6,121 bases of DNA from Oscillospiraceae bacterium. Its GTDB lineage: Bacteria > Bacillota > Clostridia > Oscillospirales > Ruminococcaceae. The stretch spans positions 1 through 6,121 of the forward strand of contig JAEDLA010000094.1 in assembly GCA_016295545.1 (NCBI GenBank), written 5' to 3'. Position numbers and translations under genes: made by a program. Below, piece after piece: positions 1 to 5,877 of this stretch. Below the pieces are notes generated by a model. That model was not told where the DNA came from. It did no database searches and worked only from the letters and a program-made list of their open reading frames with translations. How positions within the stretch are numbered: the stretch's first letter is position 1; every line of letters starts with the position of its first letter.

Positions 1-19
1 GTCCCCTTAAAATCCCCTG

Positions 20-42
20 CCAAAGGGACATTGTCCCTTTGG
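20..42. repeat. Perfect 11-bp hairpin with one-base centre
   Basis: CCAAAGGGACA at 20-30 is the exact reverse complement of TGTCCCTTTGG at 32-42, with a single T between the arms. As RNA the innermost pairs would open to make a loop. No poly-T follows in either direction. It is the first of two strong hairpins in the repeat-like region at the left edge. Confidence 0.8.
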
Positions 43-52
43 AATCCCCCGT

Positions 53-93
53 CTCCTCTGTATATACCCCATAAAGGGGTATATACAGAGGAG
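53..93. repeat. Perfect 18-bp hairpin with five-base loop
   Basis: Bases 53-70 (CTCCTCTGTATATACCCC) pair without mismatch with 76-93, leaving the loop ATAAA. This is the longest exact inverted repeat I see in the window. It would fold very stably as RNA from either strand. It lacks a downstream T-run, so it is more likely part of a dispersed palindromic repeat or an mRNA-end structure than a rho-independent terminator. Confidence 0.85.
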
Positions 94-191
94 GAGAGGT
101 TCAGAGAAACATTCCCCAATAGCAAAATATAGGGAATAGCGTCCCCTTAATACTGTCAGACAAGTAATAAATGATTTCCGTGTGATATGTG

Positions 192-233
192 AAAAATACC
201 TCCCTCTGGTCAATTCCGGAGGGAGGTGTTTTT
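192..233. terminator. Bidirectional rho-independent terminator closing the operon
   Basis: ACCTCCCTCTGG (198-209) pairs with CCGGAGGGAGGT (216-227) around the loop TCAATT, giving 12 pairs of which one is G-T. The stem is flanked by AAAAAT on the left (192-197) and GTTTTT on the right (228-233). Read on the minus strand, the GC-rich stem is followed by ATTTTT, the correct arrangement to end transcription after the solute-binding protein gene, whose stop is about 80 bases upstream. Read on the plus strand it is followed by GTTTTT. It could therefore also end a convergent transcript entering from the left, although no such gene is seen here. Confidence 0.88.
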
Positions 234-235
234 GC

Positions 236-275
236 TGATACAGTTCATATATGTTGTTGAATAAAAACCGTATCA
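236..275. repeat. Imperfect inverted repeat in the operon's 3' untranslated region
   Basis: TGATACAGTT (236-245) and AACCGTATCA (266-275) are complementary at nine of ten positions and are separated by 20 bases. They lie between the last stop codon and the terminator, so the transcript would carry a weak stem-loop just upstream of the terminator hairpin. The role is unknown, and the loop is large enough that this may be chance. Confidence 0.3.
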
Positions 276-310
276 ATATAAAAGGAGGTTGTGTGTTTAC
301 CTGAATTTCG

Positions 311-2710
311 TTAGTTTTTCTCGCTGATATAGATAGAAATGCGGTTCTGTATCATTTTTGCAGCTTCCTCAGCAGTTTTGTCTCCGGCGAAAAAGGCTTT
401 TATTTCCTCATCTATAACTTCCTGGATATGAACGTCATAGCCGCCTGAAACCTTAGTAATACCCTTGATATAGTCTGAGATGGTATCCCTTTCTTCCTGT
501 GTAAGAGGAGGTATTTTAATTTCATTATTTCCTATATAAACACCGTTGTCGTATTCTACCTTTTCACCGTTTTCGTCCAAATAGTAAGGTCTGCTCATGC
601 TCTCATCAGCCATTTTTTCAAATGAAGCCGAAGTAACGGGAATTCCGCCGTAGTTTGTTAATAATTCATTCTGAGATTCTTCTGTATAGAATGTGCGGAT
701 AAATTCCCATGCAGCGTCCTTGCAGCCTGAATCACTGAGAATAGCCATATTGTAATTGAATGAGAGGAATGCTCCCTGACCGTCTGAGGAGGGTGAACCT
801 ACGAAAGTAATTTCATCACCAAAATAACCATATCTTTTCTCACCGTATGCGGAAAACATACTGATGTACATATTATCAAGGAGAGCCTTGTCGTTCTTGC
901 ATTCCATTTCCACATCAGTCCAGTACTGATTCATTTCATCATCAGTCATATTTTCCATCATAGTGTTATAAGCGTCCTCATCTGCAGGTTCAAAGGTATC
1001 GCAGAATTCAAGGAACTTTATAAATTCCGGAGAATCAAAGGAACAGGAGCCATTTTCAAAATCAATGAAATCAGACATCATTGTATACCAGAAATAGCTG
1101 AAAACCTGATTTTTGTTGTTTTCGCCTTTCAGGAGCTTCATTCCCTCAGGAAGATTATTGTATGTTTCAATCATGTCGTCAAAGGTCCAGTTTTCCTTGT
1201 CGGCAAATTTTGTTTTTGCTATCAGGGTATTTACAGTAAATGAGGGAGACATGGAATAAAGCTTGCCGTCATTTTCCAGTGCTTCAAGGATATTGGGCAG
1301 GAATTTATCCTTTGTAACCTCGCTGTCCTTTTCCATGAACGGATAAAGGTCGGCAAAAACGCCCTTTGATGCAAGACTGTTGATAACGCTGTTTTCATAT
1401 ATGCAGATAATGTCGGGAGCCTTTCCGGAGATAATATCGTTTTTCAGCTGGTCAGCGGAAGTATTGTCATATTTCTCCGTTTCCTCGTTATAATCGTCAT
1501 ATTCGGAGTAATCCTTTATCTTTATCCTGTATTTATCGTTGGACTTGTTGAATTCGGTGATTTTCTCAGTTATCTGACTGTCGCTCCACATAAGACCAAT
1601 GGTAATAACCATAGTATCGGAAAGCTCCTCTGCAGCACGTCTTGTAAGGCGGCTGAGCTTAACTGAATTATAGTCCCCGCCACGCTCAAAAATAATGAAA
1701 TCTCCGTTGTCAAGACCTAATACAGAGCTTATATTGCTGCCGTCAATATCTGAATCTATCCAGTTAACTATCTCCTCATAGGTTCCGTCCTCTTTAATAC
1801 CGAAAATGCCGTTATTAGTGGGAAGGAATACGATGTAGTCGCCTGTTCCGCCGATAATGCCGCCGATTGTATAGCTGTTGTTGTTATCAATGACAGTATC
1901 TGTCTTTTCAAGAGTTTTCTTCTCTGTATCAACAATGTAGAAGCCCTGGCCTTCGTTATTATAGGCTGTGCAGACGATTTTTCCTGAGCTGTCCTTGCCT
2001 AATCCGTCTATCCAGTTAATATCATCACTTTTGATCTGGTCGCCTATAGAGCCGTCAGCATTCAGTATTACAAGTGATTCTGAGTTTCCGTTTATACGTG
2101 CAAGTATCTGATCCTCTCCGCAGCAGATAATGCCGCTGATATAGATGCCATAGTCGCTTTCGATTGCCTTGTCAAGGTTCTTTATCTCGTTTTTTGAGAT
2201 CTGCTTTCCCTCTGAATCAAGCTTATAGATAGTATAGGTGCTTTCAGCCGCAGCCTCATAAGCTTCATAATCAAAGTTTTCGTAGTCAAAATCAGGATCG
2301 TCCCAGTTCGGTTCCTCCATATCACCGTGAGTTGTTGATGTCAGCAGTGCATACAGTGTACCGTCGTCAGCCGGAGCAAAAATAAAGGAATTCTGCGCAT
2401 TTGTGTTAAGGTCAAGCTCAGCGTCTATTTTTGTGTAATCTGTAAATTCCAGATCGGTGGAGTAAAGCACAGTGTCATAATTCTCATCATAGCAGGAAAG
2501 TATTACCTTTTCGCAGTCTTTGAGGTATGTTGCACCCTGAATATCAGCAACATTTTCAGGTGCAGTTAGTTCTACTGACTTATAGGAGTTGGTAAGTACC
2601 ATATCAGCAGTCTGAGGTGTTTTAGTTTTTTCCTTGCCGCAGGAAAATGCGCAGCTCATACAGAGCACGATTGCCGCTGCCATTGCAGCTATTTTTTTAA
2701 GTTTTTTCAT
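311..2710 (-). CDS. Large extracellular solute-binding lipoprotein (family 1) with N-terminal propeller-like region
   Basis: This is a 799-residue surface lipoprotein, predicted to capture a sugar or other small ligand for the ABC permeases encoded upstream. A basic N-terminus (MKKLKK) and hydrophobic stretch lead to a lipobox ending in Cys24 followed by Gly. Residues about 35-360 carry repeated short strand and turn motifs with DG/NG turns (for example at 116-117, 219-220 and 308-309), suggesting a beta-propeller-like domain. This is judged by eye. Residues about 366-799 match family-1 binding proteins: GKAPDII (429-435), AAWEFIRTFYTEES (676-689) and GGIPV (688-692). Ordinary members are about 400-550 residues, so this is a fusion with a large N-terminal extension. 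An acidic, aromatic-rich insert lies at 131-155. The ATG has an AAAGGA site nine bases upstream. It is the last gene of the operon, after an 89-base gap and before a strong terminator. The ligand cannot be read from the sequence. Confidence 0.9.
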   Translation of the reverse strand: MKKLKKIAAMAAAIVLCMSCAFSCGKEKTKTPQTADMVLTNSYKSVELTAPENVADIQGATYLKDCEKVILSCYDENYDTVLYSTDLEFTDYTKIDAELDLNTNAQNSFIFAPADDGTLYALLTSTTHGDMEEPNWDDPDFDYENFDYEAYEAAAESTYTIYKLDSEGKQISKNEIKNLDKAIESDYGIYISGIICCGEDQILARINGNSESLVILNADGSIGDQIKSDDINWIDGLGKDSSGKIVCTAYNNEGQGFYIVDTEKKTLEKTDTVIDNNNSYTIGGIIGGTGDYIVFLPTNNGIFGIKEDGTYEEIVNWIDSDIDGSNISSVLGLDNGDFIIFERGGDYNSVKLSRLTRRAAEELSDTMVITIGLMWSDSQITEKITEFNKSNDKYRIKIKDYSEYDDYNEETEKYDNTSADQLKNDIISGKAPDIICIYENSVINSLASKGVFADLYPFMEKDSEVTKDKFLPNILEALENDGKLYSMSPSFTVNTLIAKTKFADKENWTFDDMIETYNNLPEGMKLLKGENNKNQVFSYFWYTMMSDFIDFENGSCSFDSPEFIKFLEFCDTFEPADEDAYNTMMENMTDDEMNQYWTDVEMECKNDKALLDNMYISMFSAYGEKRYGYFGDEITFVGSPSSDGQGAFLSFNYNMAILSDSGCKDAAWEFIRTFYTEESQNELLTNYGGIPVTSASFEKMADESMSRPYYLDENGEKVEYDNGVYIGNNEIKIPPLTQEERDTISDYIKGITKVSGGYDVHIQEVIDEEIKAFFAGDKTAEEAAKMIQNRISIYISEKN

Positions 2711-2799
2711 AACAGATGTTCCTTTCTTATAAATAATTAATGTATCGATTAAAATAATATATAAGCGGTGAAGTAACAGCCGGCTTCTCCATACATTTC
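2711..2799 (-). other. AT-rich intercistronic gap with a weak hairpin before the solute-binding protein gene
   Basis: This is the only sizeable gap inside an otherwise tightly packed operon. Next to the lipoprotein stop, GGTGAAG (2767-2773) and CTTCTCC (2784-2790) form a seven-position stem with one mismatch, enclosing the 8-bp palindrome AGCCGGCT (2778-2785). On the minus strand this is followed by a long AT-rich run. The stretch could hold a weak attenuator, an mRNA processing site or an internal promoter that allows separate expression of the binding protein. I do not see a clear -35/-10 pair. The AAAGGA ribosome binding site for the downstream gene lies at 2720-2725. Confidence 0.3.
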
Positions 2800-2985
2800 T
2801 CAGTCAATGTCAGTATCAGGTTCAGGCTCGGGAAGCCCCTCATACTCACCGGAAAGCACCGTCTGCGAAGCTGCACTGGTGCTGTCGGAGCTTGTGGAGG
2901 GCTTGACAGTGTTGCAGGACGTCATAGCTGAGCACAGGGCAAATACCGCAGCCATGCGCATATATTTATTAACTCTTTTGTTCAT
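2800..2985 (-). CDS. Small lipoprotein of unknown function
   Basis: This 61-residue protein has a basic N-terminus (MNKRVNKYMR), a short hydrophobic core and a lipobox-like end TSC with the modified Cys at position 24. The predicted mature peptide is only about 38 residues. It starts with a Ser/Thr-rich linker (about 30-42) and ends in an acidic Pro/Glu/Asp tail (EPEPDTDID). The ATG at 2985 is chosen over an in-frame ATG at 3015 because AAAAGGAG (2991-2998) lies five bases upstream and the signal peptide then has a normal length. The first 17 bases overlap the end of the preceding gene, suggesting translational coupling. No family is recognised. A small surface-anchored accessory of the adjacent membrane complex is a guess from position alone. 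The GC-rich, low-complexity tail slightly lowers confidence. Confidence 0.7.
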   Translation of the reverse strand: MNKRVNKYMRMAAVFALCSAMTSCNTVKPSTSSDSTSAASQTVLSGEYEGLPEPEPDTDID

Positions 2986-4114
2986 TTGTGCTCCTTTTGG
3001 CTGATTTACGGGCAAATTTATTTTTTATCTGTATAAGTGCCTGTTTAAGGCGGTCTCTGTTTTGCTTCAGCGCCCTGAATCCCCGTATTATCAGCCAAAT
3101 CAGGGTTGTTGCGGGAATTATGTATAATAATCTTCTGAAAAGGTACAGTACTGAAAGCCGGAACTCAACAATGCGTGAGGCGTTTTCCCAGAAAGGAAAT
3201 GCAACAGCCGTTTTACGCACTCCCGACATCGAAAGCTTCTTTGCGGCTTTTACCCTTTTTTCAGTGGAAAACCTGCCGTTATTCTGTATTATCTCAATAT
3301 CATCGCTGTAGGATTCCATAAGCTCCTTTACAGAGCTGAGAGCATAGCTTTTCACCGGATCGGGCATAAGTATTTCGTAGCAGGTTATTCTGCTGAAATC
3401 CCCTGACGTGCCGGCAAGTCCTCCTGTATCAGGCAGGTTATTGACAAAATCTCCCGAACCGCCGCACAGTACAGTTGCTGCATCATAGGATATATAGGCA
3501 CGGGGCAGCTCTCCGGCACATTTTTGTTCCTCTTTCGTCTGCGGAGTTTCAATAACGCCGGATATGTAGAACTGCGTACCGTTTATATTCAGCTTCATTC
3601 CGGAAATCTCACAGGAGCCGTAAAGCTCCCACGCAAGGGAACGGTCAATAACTGCGCCGTCCTGCATAACATCATCATCGGAGAAGAACGAGCCGTCCAG
3701 CAGCCGGAAATCGTGTATAAGGAAAAAATCTCCCCCCACAGCAGTAAGCTCAGCTTCGGACTGACCGGTTAAGTCCCCTTTGACCTGCATACTGCCAAGT
3801 CTTGCACTGTATGCGTCAGGACAGAGCTTTTTTCCCTCCTCAGGGGCAATTGAGACTGTCTGCAGCGCACTGAGCACGCCTGAACGGACTGCACCGAGAC
3901 TGTCCGATGAAAACGCCGAATTTTCCGGCAGAAAACAGCTTATCTGAGCGTAGTCTGTTTTATCGTCGCCGTTCTGCCAGCGTTCTGCGGCATTGTTATA
4001 GCTCTGGGATTTTGCTGCCGAAGCACCAACAGCTGTAATGACAACAGCTCCGGCGACACACAGCAGATTTACGGCGGCAAGCACGGCTGACCTTTTTTTG
4101 ATTCTGAAATTCAT
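2969..4114 (-). CDS. MacB-like extracellular core domain membrane protein lacking a full FtsX module
   Basis: This protein has 381 residues. One N-terminal membrane helix (about 10-32) is followed by an extracellular region of roughly 285 residues and a single C-terminal helix (about 322-346), then a basic cytoplasmic tail. The extracellular part resembles the MacB periplasmic core domain: a stretch like GDFFLIHDFRLLDGSFF (about 128-144) is followed by GAVIDRSLAWELYG (about 153-166), a G-x-x-L-x-I-N-G turn and an ISGVIE strand (about 184-189). MacB/YknZ permeases have three C-terminal helices forming the FtsX domain, and only one is present here. No nucleotide-binding motif is visible. Six Cys residues lie in the outer domain (60, 98, 168, 199, 217, 245). 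The start is the ATG at 4114, with AGGTGA five bases upstream. A GTG at 4129, directly after the adaptor stop, is the alternative and would add five residues. Coupling with the HlyD-type adaptor fits a MacAB-like pair. Automated annotation would probably call it an ABC transporter permease. Confidence 0.75.
   Translation of the reverse strand: MNFRIKKRSAVLAAVNLLCVAGAVVITAVGASAAKSQSYNNAAERWQNGDDKTDYAQISCFLPENSAFSSDSLGAVRSGVLSALQTVSIAPEEGKKLCPDAYSARLGSMQVKGDLTGQSEAELTAVGGDFFLIHDFRLLDGSFFSDDDVMQDGAVIDRSLAWELYGSCEISGMKLNINGTQFYISGVIETPQTKEEQKCAGELPRAYISYDAATVLCGGSGDFVNNLPDTGGLAGTSGDFSRITCYEILMPDPVKSYALSSVKELMESYSDDIEIIQNNGRFSTEKRVKAAKKLSMSGVRKTAVAFPFWENASRIVEFRLSVLYLFRRLLYIIPATTLIWLIIRGFRALKQNRDRLKQALIQIKNKFARKSAKRSTNEQKS
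2991..2998 (-). promoter_or_regulatory. Ribosome binding site for the small lipoprotein, inside the preceding gene's flank
   Basis: On the minus strand AAAAGGAG sits five bases before the ATG at 2985. It lies within the last codons of the MacB-like gene, and it decides the lipoprotein start in favour of 2985 over the in-frame ATG at 3015. Confidence 0.75.
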
Positions 4115-4119
4115 AGCCG

Positions 4120-4125
4120 TCACCT
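4120..4125 (-). promoter_or_regulatory. Ribosome binding site deciding the start of the MacB-like gene
   Basis: Minus-strand AGGTGA is followed by five bases and the ATG at 4114. The competing GTG at 4129 has AAGGA four bases upstream, inside the final codons of the adaptor gene, so it is not excluded. The ATG is preferred because it is the commoner codon and places the basic NFRIKKR residues right at the N-terminus. Confidence 0.5.
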
Positions 4126-4129
4126 GCAC

Positions 4130-5863
4130 TTAATCCTTCATTCGCACCTGATCGTTAGGCTTTACCGGAGCGCTTGCCGCAGTGATAACGTAGTCACTCA
4201 TGGAAATATCACCTGAAACTGCACTTGATGTCTCGTCAGATGCAAGCACCTCAACATTAACTCTTTCAGCAAAATAGCGGTTGCCGAGAGGTGAGCTTTT
4301 TGACCTTACAGTGAGAACGAATTTTCCGTTTTTGTCCTCGTAAACAGCACTTTTCGGAACTATAACGTCATAATTTCCGCTGCCGCAGGGGATAGAAAGG
4401 TCTATATTTGTTCCGGAATCCACATCACCTGTAACATCAAACACAAGAATCCTGTTTTTTGAGCCGCTAATAGTATCATTCTTTATCTCCGCAAGAACAG
4501 CCTTGATTTCACCGCCCCAGTTGTTGACAACTTCTGCTTCTGTACCGACCTTGACTTTTTTAGCCTTTTCGCCGTCAACAGTTATCTGTACTCTGTATCC
4601 CTCAGAGGAAATATCGATAACTGCCAAAGGCTCCTCCGGAACAGTAGTGTCCCCCGGCTTAATATTGACAGATGCCACGATTCCGCTGTATTCGGACTTT
4701 ATCTCAGTAGTCTCACACTCTTTTTTCAGCTTCTCCACAACAGCTTTCTGCTTTTCAACTTCGGCTTTTTTTGCTTCAATATCAAGATTTGATATCTGTG
4801 AGGTAATGTTGTTTTCCTTTTTCGTTTTTTCAAGAGCTATTACAAGCTCCTCAAGGGCACGCTGCTTTGCGTCTATATCAGCGTTAAGCTCATCAAGAGT
4901 CATGGCTGCTCCGCCGTCCGCCTGACTGCTTTCATAGGCAGTAATCTCCGCAGAAAGGCTGTTTATCTCCTGATTCACATTCATCATCTGATTTACAAGG
5001 CTGTCACGGATAGTGCTTTTTTCGGCTTCATAGGCACTTTTTGCGCTGTCACGCTGAGCCGCCTTTGAATCTGCATCAGCTTTTGCGGCAGAAGCGTCCC
5101 TGCCCTCTGAGATAAGCTGACTGTAAAGCTGGAATGCCGCATTATAATCAGCTTCTGCGGCAACAACACTGCTGTAGAGTACGGGAAGATTTCCTGTGTA
5201 TTCAACAGCTGCACTGGCATAGTCATCTGTATCGATTGCAGCAACAGTTGACTGCAGTTTTGCCTGTTCATCGGTTTTCTGCTGTAATACAGCCTTATTC
5301 TGATTGTAACGTTCAAGAGCCGCCTGTGCCGAGCCCTGATTTTCCGCAGCGCTGTTTCTTTTTGCAATTGCTGCATTAAGGTCAGCCTGAGCGTTTTTTA
5401 TTGCCTGATTTTCCGAAGAATAGTCCGCCGGCAGTACAAGAAGTGACTTCTGATAATCAAGCTCCAGTGCTGAAAGGGCATTTTCTGCTTCGGTAAGCTC
5501 CGGACTCTCCCCTGTTCCTACAGTAAAGAGGACAGTGCCCTTTTCAATCTCCTGCCCTGTTTTTATGCAGATTTTGTCGATAATTTTGCTGCCGTCTGTT
5601 TTTACTTCATAGCTCTGATTTGATTCAGCCATTCCGCTGCCCCTTATCCTTTCGGTAAGCTTTCCCGATGTGGCGCATTCCGTGGATATTTCCGCAAGAG
5701 ATTTATTCATGATAGTGTTGGAAAAAAAGGTCAGCACCAGCAGAACTGCAAGAAATATTATGAGAATCGTCTTGATTATCTCTCTTTTACGGCTTATCAT
5801 TGCTGCGGAACTTTTTTCTGCGTTAACTTCCTCAGCTTTGTTTTTTTCTGTATTTTCATTCAT
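4130..5863 (-). CDS. HlyD/MacA-type membrane-fusion adaptor with long coiled coil
   Basis: This 577-residue protein is predicted to be anchored in the cytoplasmic membrane with its bulk outside. A charged cytoplasmic N-terminus (1-28) leads to one membrane helix (about 29-47). The first half of a lipoyl-like domain spans about 65-115, including IDKICIKTGQEIEKGTVLF. About 120-385 is Ala/Glu/Lys/Gln-rich helical hairpin, with likely breaks near 211-232 and 314-326. The second lipoyl half follows (about 388-416, with SGIVASVNIKPGD). A beta-barrel (about 420-495) and a C-terminal membrane-proximal domain (about 498-577, VPKSAVYEDKNGKFVLTV) complete the adaptor order known from HlyD, MacA and YknX. 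Such proteins normally link a transporter to extracellular or outer-membrane parts. The ATG has AAAGGAG nine bases upstream, and that site overlaps the stop codon of the upstream sugar permease. The MacB-like gene follows 15 bases later. No ATPase gene is next to it. Confidence 0.88.
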   Translation of the reverse strand: MNENTEKNKAEEVNAEKSSAAMISRKREIIKTILIIFLAVLLVLTFFSNTIMNKSLAEISTECATSGKLTERIRGSGMAESNQSYEVKTDGSKIIDKICIKTGQEIEKGTVLFTVGTGESPELTEAENALSALELDYQKSLLVLPADYSSENQAIKNAQADLNAAIAKRNSAAENQGSAQAALERYNQNKAVLQQKTDEQAKLQSTVAAIDTDDYASAAVEYTGNLPVLYSSVVAAEADYNAAFQLYSQLISEGRDASAAKADADSKAAQRDSAKSAYEAEKSTIRDSLVNQMMNVNQEINSLSAEITAYESSQADGGAAMTLDELNADIDAKQRALEELVIALEKTKKENNITSQISNLDIEAKKAEVEKQKAVVEKLKKECETTEIKSEYSGIVASVNIKPGDTTVPEEPLAVIDISSEGYRVQITVDGEKAKKVKVGTEAEVVNNWGGEIKAVLAEIKNDTISGSKNRILVFDVTGDVDSGTNIDLSIPCGSGNYDVIVPKSAVYEDKNGKFVLTVRSKSSPLGNRYFAERVNVEVLASDETSSAVSGDISMSDYVITAASAPVKPNDQVRMKD

Positions 5864-5877
5864 ATCATAAGTCTCCT

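Larger units (their letters stand above)
1..150. repeat. Putative dispersed palindromic intergenic repeat element
   Basis: This gene-free stretch is densely structured. It starts and ends with the same ten bases, GTCCCCTTAA (1-10 and 141-150). Between them lie an 11-bp hairpin (20-42), an exact 18-bp hairpin (53-93) and a 6-bp inverted repeat ATTCCC/GGGAAT (111-116 with 132-137). AATCCCC also occurs as a direct repeat on either side of the first hairpin (11-17 and 43-49). Neither strong hairpin is followed by a T-run on either strand, so they are not ordinary terminators. The combination resembles a small non-coding dispersed repeat. The matching ends could be a target-site duplication or the junctions of repeat units. 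The true left boundary may lie outside the window, and repetition elsewhere in the genome is inferred, not seen. Confidence 0.5.

Noticed and set aside
1..150. CRISPR array or riboswitch in the palindromic region
   Set aside because: There are no regularly spaced identical repeats with unique spacers. The region lies downstream of the visible operon, not ahead of a gene, and I recognise no riboswitch core.
7..276. An 89-codon open frame on the minus strand downstream of the solute-binding gene
   Set aside because: It begins with TTG, has no ribosome binding site and runs straight through the terminator and both palindromes. Its translation has no recognisable domain, so it is most likely chance.
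281..300. A perfect plus-strand Shine-Dalgarno-like AAAGGAGG near the left end of the solute-binding gene
   Set aside because: The nearest GTG/TTG codons are only 0-4 bases away and open frames of about a dozen codons or fewer that run into the opposite-strand gene. No coding frame on the plus strand uses it.
2807..3004. Plus-strand open frame antisense to the small lipoprotein and the MacB-like gene end
   Set aside because: It mirrors the low-complexity Ser/Pro/Glu coding of the lipoprotein, which creates long open antisense frames. It has no ribosome binding site or protein signature.
2986..3015. Upstream in-frame ATG at 3015 as start of the small lipoprotein
   Set aside because: It would put ten extra polar residues before the signal peptide and has no clear ribosome binding site, whereas the ATG at 2985 has a strong one.
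4503..5379. Several open frames in alternate frames across the adaptor's coiled-coil region
   Set aside because: The Ala/Glu/Gln/Lys-rich codons leave few stops in other frames. The adaptor frame alone has a full domain order and a good start.
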